Shown: piece after piece, positions 35,272-43,687 of the stretch | How the letters are laid out: every line of letters begins with the position of its first letter | How positions within the stretch are numbered: the stretch's first letter is position 1 | Origin: Variovorax fucosicus | GTDB taxonomy: Bacteria > Pseudomonadota > Gammaproteobacteria > Burkholderiales > Burkholderiaceae_C | Reading direction: 5' to 3' | DNA: 64,000 nt | NCBI RefSeq assembly: GCF_030316825.1 | Contig: NZ_JASZYU010000001.1 | Location: 1,860,001-1,924,000 of the forward strand | Program-made: the position numbers and the translations under genes | The notes under the pieces: model-generated | Told to the model about the DNA's origin: nothing | Seen by the model: the letters and a program-made list of their open reading frames with translations, nothing else | Databases searched by the model: none

Positions 35272-35733
35272 TTAGCAGTTGCCCTTTTTCGCCTGGCCCG
35301 GCGGGCAGTGGTGGCCGCCGCCGTGATGGTCGTCGTGCCGTTCATGACGGTCGTAGCGTCGTTCATGGCGGTCGTACCGGCGTTCGTCGCGGCGTTCTTC
35401 ACGACGCGCTTCCCGGCGCTCCGCGCGGCGCCAGTCGCCTTCGCGCCAGCGCCAACCGCCATCGGCCTGGATCCATTGGCCGGGCGCATAGGCGTAGTCG
35501 GGGCGGGCGCGCTGCCAATGGCCACCGGCCCAAATGTAGTCGCGGCCGTTCCATTGCCAGTGGCCCGGCACCCAGACCTGGCCGGCACGCGGGCCCGGCA
35601 CGCGCTCGAAGCGCGGCTGCGGTGGCGCGATCTGCACCAGGCCCGGCACGTTGATGTTGACCGAAACCTGTGCGGCCGCAGGGAGCGCCGCGGCAGCAAG
35701 CAGCGCGGCGAGGATGAAGGGGGTGGCTTTCAA
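35272..35733 (-). CDS. YXWGXW repeat protein, secreted
   Basis: This 153-residue protein uses a TTG start at 35733, decided by AAGGAG at 7-base spacing; the ATG further upstream has none. A signal peptide (ILAALLAAAALPAAAQ) leads to Trp/Gly-rich repeats (VWVPGHWQWNGRDYIWAGGHW, PGQWIQADGGWRW) typical of YXWGXW/BcpO-like proteins. A strongly charged Arg/Glu/His tail with tandem RRYDRHE copies follows, ending in a two-cysteine end. It is likely periplasmic; function unknown, though the His-rich tail may bind metal. Confidence 0.82.
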   Translation of the reverse strand: MKATPFILAALLAAAALPAAAQVSVNINVPGLVQIAPPQPRFERVPGPRAGQVWVPGHWQWNGRDYIWAGGHWQRARPDYAYAPGQWIQADGGWRWREGDWRRAERREARREERRDERRYDRHERRYDRHERHDDHHGGGHHCPPGQAKKGNC

Positions 35734-35821
35734 AAGGAAACTCCTTGTATTGTCGAAACCCGAGGGGTCTACCTGCAACGCAGGGCCTCCACGGACAGCC
35801 GACAGGATATTCCCTTGCGCG

Positions 35822-36307
35822 TCAGCCCTCGCGCGCGGCCACGATCATGTCGAGTTCCACCGCCGCATTCTTTGGCAGGCTGTATACGCCGACCGAGGTG
35901 CGCGTGTGCACGCCGGCCTCGCCGAACACGCGGTGCAGCAAGTCTGATGCGGCGTCGGCCACCTCGCTTTGCTGCGTGAAGTCGGGCGTGCTCTGCGTGT
36001 AAACGATCACGCGCAGCATCTTCTCGACGGCGTCGAGCGAGCCCAGCGTCTGGCGCAGGATCGCCAGGGCGCGCAGCGTGCAGATCTGCGCGGCCAGCCG
36101 GGCCTGGTCGAGCGACACCGCCTCGCCGACCCGGCCCGTGACGACCACGGTGCTGCCGACGCGCGGCACCTGTCCGCTGAGATAGACGATGCGGCCATCG
36201 CGCACGGCCGAGGCGTAGTGGCCGCCGATGCGGATTTCGCCCTCGAAGCTGTGGCCGAGCTCGGCCGCGATCTGGTCTGCAATGGCCTGGCGGGTCGGTG
36301 CGGTCAT
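35822..36307 (-). CDS. RidA family protein (YjgF/YER057c/UK114)
   Basis: This 161-residue protein has the chorismate mutase-like RidA fold. Visible blocks are GRIVYLSGQVPRVGS, AVEKMLRVIVYTQSTPDF and the C-terminal GVYSLPKNAAVELDMIV. RidA proteins hydrolyse reactive enamine/imine intermediates made by PLP enzymes. The catalytic arginine of classical RidA (usually in CRVG or similar) is not evident: the family position reads HTRTSVGV, as in Rid subgroups 4-7. Its ATG overlaps the stop of the DUF2917 gene (ATGA). Confidence 0.88.
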   Translation of the reverse strand: MTAPTRQAIADQIAAELGHSFEGEIRIGGHYASAVRDGRIVYLSGQVPRVGSTVVVTGRVGEAVSLDQARLAAQICTLRALAILRQTLGSLDAVEKMLRVIVYTQSTPDFTQQSEVADAASDLLHRVFGEAGVHTRTSVGVYSLPKNAAVELDMIVAAREG

Positions 36308-36657
36308 GCGGGTTCCTTGTCGGTAGGGTGGTGAAGCGGGCTCAGCGTCGCGCGGCGCCACAGGGTCTGCCAGGCGGCGTACAGGGCGTGCAGCGCGGAC
36401 ATCGGCCGGTGGCTCCGGACTTCGGCACCGTCGCCCAGCGCCCGGAGTTCGACCCAGCCGCCGTTCTGCAGGCGGTGGCTCCGGCCTTCAGACAGCGTCG
36501 CGACCGGCGCCACCACAGTGTCGCCGAGCCAGCGCAGCGGCTCGCGCACGATGACCTCGCCTGCGGCAACCTGCAGCGTGGTGTGGGCGTCGAGCGGCAT
36601 GTGCAGCGTTTCGCCGCGCTGCAGCCGGGTGATGGTGGTGGTCGTGGTGCGGATCAT
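36304..36657 (-). CDS. DUF2917 protein
   Basis: This 117-residue cupin-like small protein (LQRGETLHMPLDAHTTLQVAAGEVIVREPLRWLGDT) has the look of DUF2917, common in Burkholderiales next to MocR regulators. AAGGAG precedes the ATG at 36657. It is divergent from the MocR gene at 36828 and translationally coupled to the RidA gene. Role unknown; the pairing hints at amino acid or PLP metabolism. Confidence 0.82.
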   Translation of the reverse strand: MIRTTTTTITRLQRGETLHMPLDAHTTLQVAAGEVIVREPLRWLGDTVVAPVATLSEGRSHRLQNGGWVELRALGDGAEVRSHRPMSALHALYAAWQTLWRRATLSPLHHPTDKEPA

Positions 36658-36827
36658 CGAAGGCTCCTTGAAGCAAGGCCTTGATGTTCGGCCTGCAGGC
36701 CTTCCCAAAACAGACACAGGCCGCGCTGTTGCAACCAGAACAGCCCAGCGGCCGGGCCGTCTGTTATGGTCGTTTTCGCGCAATCTGCATTTGTTTCAAC
36801 CCTGCGCTCCCGGGCCACCATCGGGCC

Positions 36828-38300
36828 ATGCACATGATGACGACGCCGTCGCCCACCCAGCCGCCGCTGTACCGCCGCCTTGCCTCGCACTACCGCGGCG
36901 CGATCGAGGCCGGCTCGCTGCAGGCGGGCGAGCGCATGCCCTCGCTGCGCAACCTGATGCGGCTGCACGACATCAGCCTCTCGACCGCGCTGCAGCTGTG
37001 CCGCACGCTGGAGTCCGACGGCTGGGCCGAGGCGCGCGACCGCTCCGGCTACTTCGTTCGCCGGCCACAGCGCCTGCGCATGACGCCGATGGACGAGCCC
37101 CCGGCCGGCCAGCGGCCCGACCCGGCGCAGTACGTCGGCATCCACGCGCGCGTGTCGGCCTTCGTGGCGCAGCGGCGCGGGGCCGACATCAAGCTCAACT
37201 TCTCGATCGCGCGTGCCGCGCCGCAGTTCTACCCGGCCGAGGCCTTGCGCGCCGGCATGACGCGCGCGCTGCGCCTGCACCCCGAGCTGCTGGCCGGCGT
37301 GCCGCCGCTGCAGGGCGACCCGCACTTTCGCGCCGTGCTGGCCAAGCGCGCACTCGCGGCCGGCATGACGCTCGCGCCCGAGGAGGTGCTCGTCACCAAT
37401 GGCTGCATCGAGGCGCTCAACCTCGCGCTGCGCGCGGTGGCGAAGCCCGGCGACACCATCGCGGTGGAATCGCCCACCTTCTACGGCCTGCTGCAGGTGC
37501 TGGAAAGCCTGGGCCTGCGCGCGCTCGAAATCCCCACCAGTCCGCAGACCGGCCTGTCGATCGAAGCGCTCGAGCTGGCGCTGCAGACCTACACCGACAT
37601 CAAGGCCGTGGTGGTGATTCCGCACCTGCAGAACCCGCTGGGCAGCGTGATGCCCGATGCGCACAAGCAGCGGCTGGTGCAGCTGTGCGAGCAGCAGGGC
37701 ATTGCGCTGATCGAAGACGACACCTACAGCGAGCTGCTCGACGTTGACCACACGCCGCGCGCCATCAAGTCATGGGACCGCGGCGGCAACGCCGGCAACG
37801 TGATCCATTGCGCGTCGATGCACAAGATCTTGGCGCCCGGCATGCGCCTGGGCTGGATCGCGGCCGGCCGCTGGCAGGCCCGCGTTGAAATGCTCAAGTA
37901 CGCGCAGACGCGCAACAACGAAGTGCTGTCGCAACTCGGCGCCGGCGCATTCATGGCCACCGGCGCCTACGACCGCCACCTGCGCCGGCTGCGCACCGTA
38001 TTGCGCGGCCAGCGCGAGCGCACGGCCGAGGCAATAGCGCGCCACTTTCCCGCGGGGACGCGGCTGAACCTGCCCAACGGCGGCTTGCAGCTGTGGGTGG
38101 AGATGCCCAAGCAGTGCGCGTCGGCCGCGGTGTTCGACGCCGCGCTGCGCGAAGGCATCCTGGTGGCGCCGGGCTGGCTGTTTTCCAACAGCGCGCGCAG
38201 CGATCACTACCTGCGGCTCAACTGCGGCTGGCCGTATGACGACGCGATCGATGCGGGGTTGAAGCGGTTGGGGGAGATTGTTGGGGCGGCGGCGGGTTGA
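36828..38300 (+). CDS. MocR-type regulator / PLP-dependent aminotransferase-like
   Basis: This 490-residue protein has an N-terminal GntR HTH (residues 12-75, YRRLASHYRGAIEAGSLQAGERMPSLRNL, ISLSTALQLCRTLES) and an aminotransferase domain with ALIEDDTYSE and the PLP lysine in SMHKILAPGMRLGW. It is divergent from DUF2917-RidA with about 170 bp between, so it is the likely regulator of that pair. Several in-frame ATGs (36828, 36834, 36837) are possible. Its 3' end marks the left border of the accessory island. Confidence 0.9.
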   Translation: MHMMTTPSPTQPPLYRRLASHYRGAIEAGSLQAGERMPSLRNLMRLHDISLSTALQLCRTLESDGWAEARDRSGYFVRRPQRLRMTPMDEPPAGQRPDPAQYVGIHARVSAFVAQRRGADIKLNFSIARAAPQFYPAEALRAGMTRALRLHPELLAGVPPLQGDPHFRAVLAKRALAAGMTLAPEEVLVTNGCIEALNLALRAVAKPGDTIAVESPTFYGLLQVLESLGLRALEIPTSPQTGLSIEALELALQTYTDIKAVVVIPHLQNPLGSVMPDAHKQRLVQLCEQQGIALIEDDTYSELLDVDHTPRAIKSWDRGGNAGNVIHCASMHKILAPGMRLGWIAAGRWQARVEMLKYAQTRNNEVLSQLGAGAFMATGAYDRHLRRLRTVLRGQRERTAEAIARHFPAGTRLNLPNGGLQLWVEMPKQCASAAVFDAALREGILVAPGWLFSNSARSDHYLRLNCGWPYDDAIDAGLKRLGEIVGAAAG

Positions 38301-38705
38301 AGGGTTGGGAGCGTGGTCATTGCCCAATGCGCCATGTGACCATCACATTTGAAAGGACGGCATTCGTCATAAGTGACCGCTCGTTTGGATCGCGCCGATG
38401 ACTGATTGAGACTGGGAGCGGCCATCAGATTGCCTCCGCTGAAGGGCCGCTGAGCGTGAAAGCAGACAGTGACCGTACCTCGTGAAGTGGGCGACGCTCT
38501 GGAAATTCCTAGCGAACCGAGGTCTGGTGGCTTTGCAGCAGCGCGGCTCGCGCGCCCGGGTCTACGGATGGGCAAGGCATTGAATGGGCAGGTCACTGAG
38601 CAATCACTACACCACGCGCATCAATCCGCGTGTTGAAGCGTTGAACCGAATTCCAAATGTGGCGAGACGTTAGACTCCGCTGGAAAATCTGAGACGGAGA
38701 GTAAG
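38301..38705. other. Gene-free border of the accessory island
   Basis: About 400 bases without a convincing gene. Short frames here have no ribosome site or protein-like composition, and the text looks like decayed coding sequence. The last 30 bases hold GGAG for the GTG start of the kinase gene. No tRNA, integrase or flanking repeat was found. Confidence 0.6.
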
Positions 38706-39662
38706 GTGCATGTAGATTCCCAAGGTCTTCGCGACCATCTCGTCGCATGCCTGCCGAGTTTGGTAATCGAAGAGGTTGCGGCTCAATCTGGGCAACGGGT
38801 GGTGTACATCGGCCGTTTCGAAGATGCTCGGATTCCCCCCGACGTCCCGCCGCCGGCGGATGGAAAGCCTGGCTTCTTGCACGGCTGGGAGTCGTGGGGA
38901 CGGATCGTAGTTAAGGTCGTCGCCGGCGCTTCGGCAGACGCACTCACGCGATTGCAAGCGGAGACTGCCATCTTGGAAGAGCTCAGACCCGTAAACTTTC
39001 CCTCGCTACGGTTCTACAACTTGTTCATCGAAAACCCGGTCACTGATGAGCCCCTACCTCAGAACCTGTACGTCAGCATCGAAGGATTTGTTGAGTCGAC
39101 CCCTTTAAGTCGAATCATGGCGAACTTCCATGGCAAGCCCGATGCAGTCGGAAGACTTTGCCTCGGCATCGCGAACGCTTTGATGCCTCTCTGGGTTCAT
39201 CCAAAGCGATTCGTGCACCGCGACATCAAACCAGACAACATTTTGATCAAACCAGATGGTGAAGTGGTTGTCATCGATCTAGGAATCGTGCGCGAGACTG
39301 GAGGAGCAGGCATTACTCAAGATGGCTGGGGGAAGGCACCTCTGACCTTGGACTATGCCGCACCAGAGCAGATTCAGAATGACAAAGATGCCATCAGCTT
39401 TAAGACTGACTTCTTTGCGTTGGGGATTCTCATGTACGTCCTCATTTCTGGACGCCATCCATTTCACACGAACCCTGAAATGAACAACTTCGAGTTGGCC
39501 GAGGCCATTGAAAAGTGCAAGTCAGCCACACTCCTTGATTTGGGAGCAGCGGATGCCGAGGTGTCCGGCTTCGTACAGTCGTTGATGAGCCAGGCGCCCT
39601 ACATGCGTCCGAGAACTCCAGCGGTGCTTCTCGAAGGCCTTCAAAAAATTTCTCTGGGGTAG
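38706..39662 (+). CDS. Serine/threonine protein kinase
   Basis: This 318-residue soluble kinase carries Lys70 (IVVKVV), Glu86 (AETAIL), the HRD loop H171-R-D-x-K175-x2-N178, the Mg site D191-L-G (DLG in place of DFG) and A219-P-E. The N-terminal lobe lacks a clear glycine-rich loop and has a Pro-rich insertion (IPPDVPPPADGKPG). No membrane helix or sensor domain is present. The GTG start has GGAG at 6-base spacing. It is followed after 5 bp by an unknown 381-residue protein, so they form a two-gene unit. Codon use is more AT-rich than in the flanking genes, consistent with transfer. Confidence 0.88.
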   Translation: MHVDSQGLRDHLVACLPSLVIEEVAAQSGQRVVYIGRFEDARIPPDVPPPADGKPGFLHGWESWGRIVVKVVAGASADALTRLQAETAILEELRPVNFPSLRFYNLFIENPVTDEPLPQNLYVSIEGFVESTPLSRIMANFHGKPDAVGRLCLGIANALMPLWVHPKRFVHRDIKPDNILIKPDGEVVVIDLGIVRETGGAGITQDGWGKAPLTLDYAAPEQIQNDKDAISFKTDFFALGILMYVLISGRHPFHTNPEMNNFELAEAIEKCKSATLLDLGAADAEVSGFVQSLMSQAPYMRPRTPAVLLEGLQKISLG

Positions 39663-39667
39663 ACACC

Positions 39668-40813
39668 ATGGCTCTTCAACTTCTGCATCAGGTCGGTCAC
39701 AACAGCAATTGGAACGTCGACTCCCTCCAAGACCTAGGTCTCGGTGACGGCCTAATCCTCAGCCCACTACATCAGAACATCGCGGCGGTTGAAAAGCTGA
39801 AGCCGGAGACACGAGCAACCTCCTTGTTTGACCCTCAGTTCTATCTTCCGAGTTCCAGAAAGCCTAAGCTTCTGACTTACCCGTTTTTTCCGGAGAGCGT
39901 TGACGGCGGATTTCAGACATCTACCTTCAAGGCGCAGGCGCTTGCTGTGGCTCGAGAGTGTGTCGAGTTTCAGATTAAGCTTGGCTTCCGCAAGGTAGTC
40001 GTACCCACGCGTTTCATCGATCAGATGCTCACAGACTACGTTGACCGTCAGCGACAGTTCACCGTTGAAGCATTCATGGAAGCAGCGGGTGACCGACCCC
40101 TCTGCCTGTCGGTTGCGATCACCTCGGCAATGATCCAAGATGCTGGCTTCAGGACGAGGCTTTTGAATTGGATTACGTCCTATCCCAATGTGGACGAAAT
40201 CTATCTGATGTACCAACATCCGAGAGATTCCAAACTGATTCAAGATGGCGATTTTCTGCGTGAATGCCTCCACTTCTTCACGCAGATCCGTGCCACAGGT
40301 CTAGCACTGACTGTCGGCTACACGAACGTCGAGGGGCTCCTGTTCTCCACAGTTGGCGATTTGAGCCTAACTATCGGATCGTTTGAAAACACTCGAATCT
40401 TCTCCATCGAACGATTCTTAGTGTCCGAAGACGAACGCAGAGGACCCAAGGCGCGCATCTACTTGAGTGGCCTCATGAACTGGTTGCAGTTCGAGGATGC
40501 CAAAACGATCCGGGCAAAGGCGCCAGCCGTCTGGAAAGCGGTCTATCGTGGCACGGCGCACTCGGAAGAGGCACTTGCGCTTCCAGTGGAACCCACGTTC
40601 AACCAGGCTCAACTTTACAAGCACTACTTCGAGAACATGCACGACGAGTTCCGTGTGCTCGACAAGGTGTCGGCTGGTGATCGTCGTGTCTACCTGCTGG
40701 ACCGACTTAGCAAGGCAAAGCATGCCTACGAGGCTATTGCCGGCCTCGGCATTCAACTGGAAAAACATGGGCGTGGAGGACACGTCAAAGCTTGGGCTGA
40801 CGCCCTTAGCTGA
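39668..40813 (+). CDS. Unknown protein partnered with the kinase
   Basis: This 381-residue soluble protein starts 5 bp behind the kinase. It has alternating hydrophobic strands and helices (LILSPLHQNI, FRKVVVPTRFIDQML, RPLCLSVAITSAMI, VDEIYLMYQHP, GLALTVGYTNVEGLLFSTVGDLSLTIG), which suggests an alpha/beta, perhaps TIM-barrel-like, enzyme. The second half (KARIYLSGLMNWLQFEDA) continues this and ends in a helical tail. No catalytic motif was recognised. It could be the kinase substrate or the effector it controls. Confidence 0.8.
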   Translation: MALQLLHQVGHNSNWNVDSLQDLGLGDGLILSPLHQNIAAVEKLKPETRATSLFDPQFYLPSSRKPKLLTYPFFPESVDGGFQTSTFKAQALAVARECVEFQIKLGFRKVVVPTRFIDQMLTDYVDRQRQFTVEAFMEAAGDRPLCLSVAITSAMIQDAGFRTRLLNWITSYPNVDEIYLMYQHPRDSKLIQDGDFLRECLHFFTQIRATGLALTVGYTNVEGLLFSTVGDLSLTIGSFENTRIFSIERFLVSEDERRGPKARIYLSGLMNWLQFEDAKTIRAKAPAVWKAVYRGTAHSEEALALPVEPTFNQAQLYKHYFENMHDEFRVLDKVSAGDRRVYLLDRLSKAKHAYEAIAGLGIQLEKHGRGGHVKAWADALS

Positions 40814-40822
40814 CGGCTGTTC

Positions 40823-41572
40823 CTATCGAAGAACGACTCGCTTAGCCAAGGCTGATTGGGCCGTCCAGCGTTTCCCTGTGCTTATCGGCCCAACTGCAGC
40901 AGCAGGGACGTGTACGAAAAGGCCTTGTTTCTGGGCAACAGAAGCCAAGCCAACTCCGGCCTTTCTGAACTCGTCTGCATTCCGGACAGCCGCCTTGTGA
41001 TGGCAGTGGTCAAGCACCACCCAAGACTCGTCAGCGAATTGTTGGTTGCGATAGGCCTGAACCAACGCACGGGCCCAATCTGACAGCTTGGCCTCTACTG
41101 CCACGATGGCCTGAAAAGGCGGCTGCTCGACAGTGGCAAGCGCGAACCCATCAGCACGAGGTCGAATCACACCGGCGTCTCGCAGCGCCGCATAGACTCT
41201 CGTCGTTGCGCTGTTGGACAGGCCGAGCACCCGCGCAAGCTCACGCATTGACGTGATGCCTGTTGACACTGCCGGATCAAGAAGGGGCGCCAAGCGCAGA
41301 GGCATCGAGGCCAAGGCCCTCAAACTGCGCGTAGAGTTTGGCGCTCGATTCGCCACCACGATGTCCGCCAAACCAACCCCAGCGTCGAGTTCCAACGTCA
41401 CAGTCCAGCCATTTCGTCTGCCTCCTCGCATGCATTTGAGGATGGACTCCACCAACAGCTGTTCGCTGGCGAATGGACGAGGCCGGACCATCGGGGCCGG
41501 TACGGCTTCCGTGGAAGTTGCAGAAACCATCTCACCGGGCTCTGCCAATCTCAATCCGCTCCAACTCATCAT
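40823..41572 (-). CDS. Predicted PD-(D/E)XK nuclease with inserted winged helix
   Basis: This protein of about 249 residues is convergent with the kinase unit, 10 bp away. Numbered from the ATG at 41572, it shows an N-terminal helix glutamate (E38 in ASEQLLVESI), a strand ending in D70 (GVGLADIVVAN) and E160-x-K162 (IVAVEAKLSDW), then a helix with Q172 and a final strand (DESWVVLD). That is the order of a PD-(D/E)XK nuclease core. Between D70 and E160 lies a winged-helix-like segment (MRELARVLGLSNSATTRVYAALRDAGVI). The start is uncertain; other ATGs are at 41602 and 41530. Catalytic activity is a prediction. Confidence 0.65.
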   Translation of the reverse strand: MMSWSGLRLAEPGEMVSATSTEAVPAPMVRPRPFASEQLLVESILKCMRGGRRNGWTVTLELDAGVGLADIVVANRAPNSTRSLRALASMPLRLAPLLDPAVSTGITSMRELARVLGLSNSATTRVYAALRDAGVIRPRADGFALATVEQPPFQAIVAVEAKLSDWARALVQAYRNQQFADESWVVLDHCHHKAAVRNADEFRKAGVGLASVAQKQGLFVHVPAAAVGPISTGKRWTAQSALAKRVVLR

Positions 41573-41942
41573 GGGCGAATGGTAACTTCCTCGCCGCCTC
41601 ATGCGCCGCTTGACGCTACTGACGGACACTGACGCCACAAGCGTCCGGACGACGGCGATGCTGTTCGATCTCAACCTGCTACCCAACGCAGGCGGCGCAT
41701 TGATGATCGCTGGCGTCGAGTTGGTCGCGGATACCCGGCGGGCGATCAATGAGCATTCGCAGGTGTGATTCCGCCGGACTCGGGCCGAGCACGGCGGGCG
41801 CAACGATGTGCCGCTCGGCATCGATCACCTCATGCCGGAAACTGTGGTGAGCATGTCCCACGTTCGTGGGTCGGTGCGCCCAAATCAGGGGGGTGTGCAC
41901 GGCTGTGGCAGCATGGAGCTCAACCAATAACGGAGTGAGGGC
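41573..41942. other. Intergenic region of the island
   Basis: Between the nuclease start and the membrane-protein gene. Apart from the remnant at 41596-41766 it contains no frame with a ribosome site. The final bases carry GGAGTGAGGGC before the ATG at 41943. Promoters for both divergent genes must lie here, but no clear -10/-35 pair stands out. Confidence 0.5.
41596..41766 (+). pseudogene. Decayed coding remnant
   Basis: An open stretch on the plus strand without a start of its own reads TDTDATSVRTTAMLFDL and then VELVADTRRAINEHSQV before a TGA at 41764-41766. Codon choice is GC-rich in third positions, like the host chromosome and unlike the island genes around it. It seems to be the 3' end of a gene whose front was replaced by the nuclease gene. 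Family not recognised. Confidence 0.3.
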
Positions 41943-42524
41943 ATGTTCCAGGGAAAAGTGGTGGGAACCGCTGGCTTTTGGTCGGCAGCCACATTCGTCT
42001 TCAGCACGGCAATAGCCATCGGCGACTTTAAGTGGTCATTGGGCGCAAAAGCTCTGTACGTTGTGACTGCCTGTCTACTGGTCTACGGCGTCGTCGAGCT
42101 TTCATCGCTTCCCTTCTCGATGGGACGTCGACTTCAAGCGTTTGGGAAAATGCGCTTAGGAGGCCTCATGCCGCTCCGTGTCGCCACGAAACTTGCGTAC
42201 CAAGAGGCGCGGGCAAACAAAACTCTTTGGGCTGCAGCCGCCGAAAGGCTTGCTGCCGAAAAAACTCCAGATGGCATCCTTAACTATGTCGGGACGTACT
42301 TCGGCACGCACGTCCCGATCTATGGCGCCCGGCCTCCCTCTGACCAGCTTGAGGAGATTCCGAAGAACATGGCGAGCAACGGGCGCATGACGGGAGGTGC
42401 CTCACGGCTGACTTACCAAGACAACGCGAATACCGAGTTCGTTGATCTGCAAGTAAAGGCGAAGGACGTGCGTATGGTCTTGAAGCTTATGGCCGAAAAA
42501 GTATTTGCTGACGGTTCGATGTAG
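41943..42524 (+). CDS. Two-TM membrane protein, unknown
   Basis: This 193-residue protein has two hydrophobic segments within the first 60 residues (TAGFWSAATFVFSTAIAIG and ALYVVTACLLVYGVVEL), then a soluble C-terminal domain of about 130 residues with no recognised motif (LAYQEARANKTLWAAAAERLAAEKT, FVDLQVKAKDVRMVLKLMAEKV). GGAG lies 8 bases before the ATG. The next gene starts 2 bp after its stop, so the two form a unit. Confidence 0.75.
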   Translation: MFQGKVVGTAGFWSAATFVFSTAIAIGDFKWSLGAKALYVVTACLLVYGVVELSSLPFSMGRRLQAFGKMRLGGLMPLRVATKLAYQEARANKTLWAAAAERLAAEKTPDGILNYVGTYFGTHVPIYGARPPSDQLEEIPKNMASNGRMTGGASRLTYQDNANTEFVDLQVKAKDVRMVLKLMAEKVFADGSM

Positions 42525-42526
42525 TT

Positions 42527-43687
42527 ATGGCCGAAGTCACTTGGCGAACCTCTACTGCTTCCGCGCCGGCGGAAATAGTCCCAACCCAAGCCCAAGCACC
42601 GGCGTCCGCACCCGTGGCGCCCGGTACTCTGCCTACCGCCTCTGCCCCCGTTCTGCTACCGGTTGAGGCTGGTGTGAAAACCATCGCGATCACGCTGCAA
42701 ACACAGGCAAAGGAAACAAGCTGGCACGATCCAACGTACCTGACGCCGCTTGTTGCGTTCCTTGTATTGGTCTACAGCATCTGGGCGACGCGAAGCAACC
42801 TGCAGCTCAGCGCGGAGAACACGACAAAGCAACTAGATGCCGCGGCGTTGAACTTGGGCAAGCAGCTCACGGCAGCAGCCGCAACCACCGATAAACAGCT
42901 CAAGGCAGCGCAGGAGGCTGCCGACGCCAAGATGGCGCATGACAGGGATGAAGCCAATACCAATCGCCTGATGGAAGCTCGCCGCGACATCTACGTCGAA
43001 ATTCTTGCCGACTACCAAAAGGTGCAGCAGTTCATCGGAGGCCTTGCTAACCCGGATGCGAAGTTCGAAGAGCGTGCTCTACTTTCCATCATGAGCGCAT
43101 CCGTAAACAAGCTCTGGATCTGGGGCGAGGTCGAATCCGCTTACGGGGTCCGCGAGTTTTACACGCAAGTCAACGAGTTTTACTTCGTGGCTTTGGCGCG
43201 AGCTGAAGTCATCAAGGAACTGCGAGAAAGCATTGCAGCCTTCACGAAGCAGTTGAGGAAGTTCGAGGCTGAGACGGCTCAATTGGGCGAGGAGCTGCGC
43301 GCAATGCGAGCCCAACCACAGGCGCAAAGGATGACGCCGGACTGGCTAAACCGCGAGAACAATGTAAGTCGCGAGCAGCGCGGCTCGATGCGGTCTGAGC
43401 ATCAGTGGGTGCAGCTTGTCAACGATCTTGATGCAAAGCTTCAACGCAAAGTGTCGGAGTATCTGAGCTTTGTGATTGAGAGGCAGACCGCCCTGAATGG
43501 GCATGTGAACGAAGTAATGGCATCAGCGCGAGCCGACATTGGCTTAGGCGGTGACTTGACGAAGCTCAACGCGCAAACCGTCGAAATGGGGGAGCGTGTT
43601 CGCGCTGCACTCAAGAAGCGCTCAGAGGTCTATCAAGCAGAGCATCAAGACGCCTTCGGAGATGAAAACGACGCCGACGAGTATTGA
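42527..43687 (+). CDS. Membrane-anchored coiled-coil protein
   Basis: This 386-residue protein has a Pro/Ala/Thr-rich N-terminus (about 45 residues), one membrane helix near residues 70-87 (YLTPLVAFLVLVYSIWA) and a long helical, coiled-coil-prone region (TTKQLDAAALNLGKQL and onwards, rich in K/E/Q/A). The C-terminus is acidic (DAFGDENDADEY). It probably pairs with the preceding two-TM protein. Function unknown; structural or sensor roles are both possible. Confidence 0.78.
   Translation: MAEVTWRTSTASAPAEIVPTQAQAPASAPVAPGTLPTASAPVLLPVEAGVKTIAITLQTQAKETSWHDPTYLTPLVAFLVLVYSIWATRSNLQLSAENTTKQLDAAALNLGKQLTAAAATTDKQLKAAQEAADAKMAHDRDEANTNRLMEARRDIYVEILADYQKVQQFIGGLANPDAKFEERALLSIMSASVNKLWIWGEVESAYGVREFYTQVNEFYFVALARAEVIKELRESIAAFTKQLRKFEAETAQLGEELRAMRAQPQAQRMTPDWLNRENNVSREQRGSMRSEHQWVQLVNDLDAKLQRKVSEYLSFVIERQTALNGHVNEVMASARADIGLGGDLTKLNAQTVEMGERVRAALKKRSEVYQAEHQDAFGDENDADEY

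Noticed and set aside
38207..38596. 129-codon minus-strand frame at the island border
   Set aside because: Partly antisense to the MocR gene, no ribosome site, low-complexity Ser/Arg/Pro content.
41583..41821. Longer N-terminus for the nuclease gene (start at 41821)
   Set aside because: The extra 80 residues are Ser/Arg/Val-rich, antisense to a decayed gene piece, and lack a ribosome site.
41679..41927. 82-codon minus-strand frame
   Set aside because: No ribosome site or protein-like pattern; His-rich antisense of a decayed stretch.
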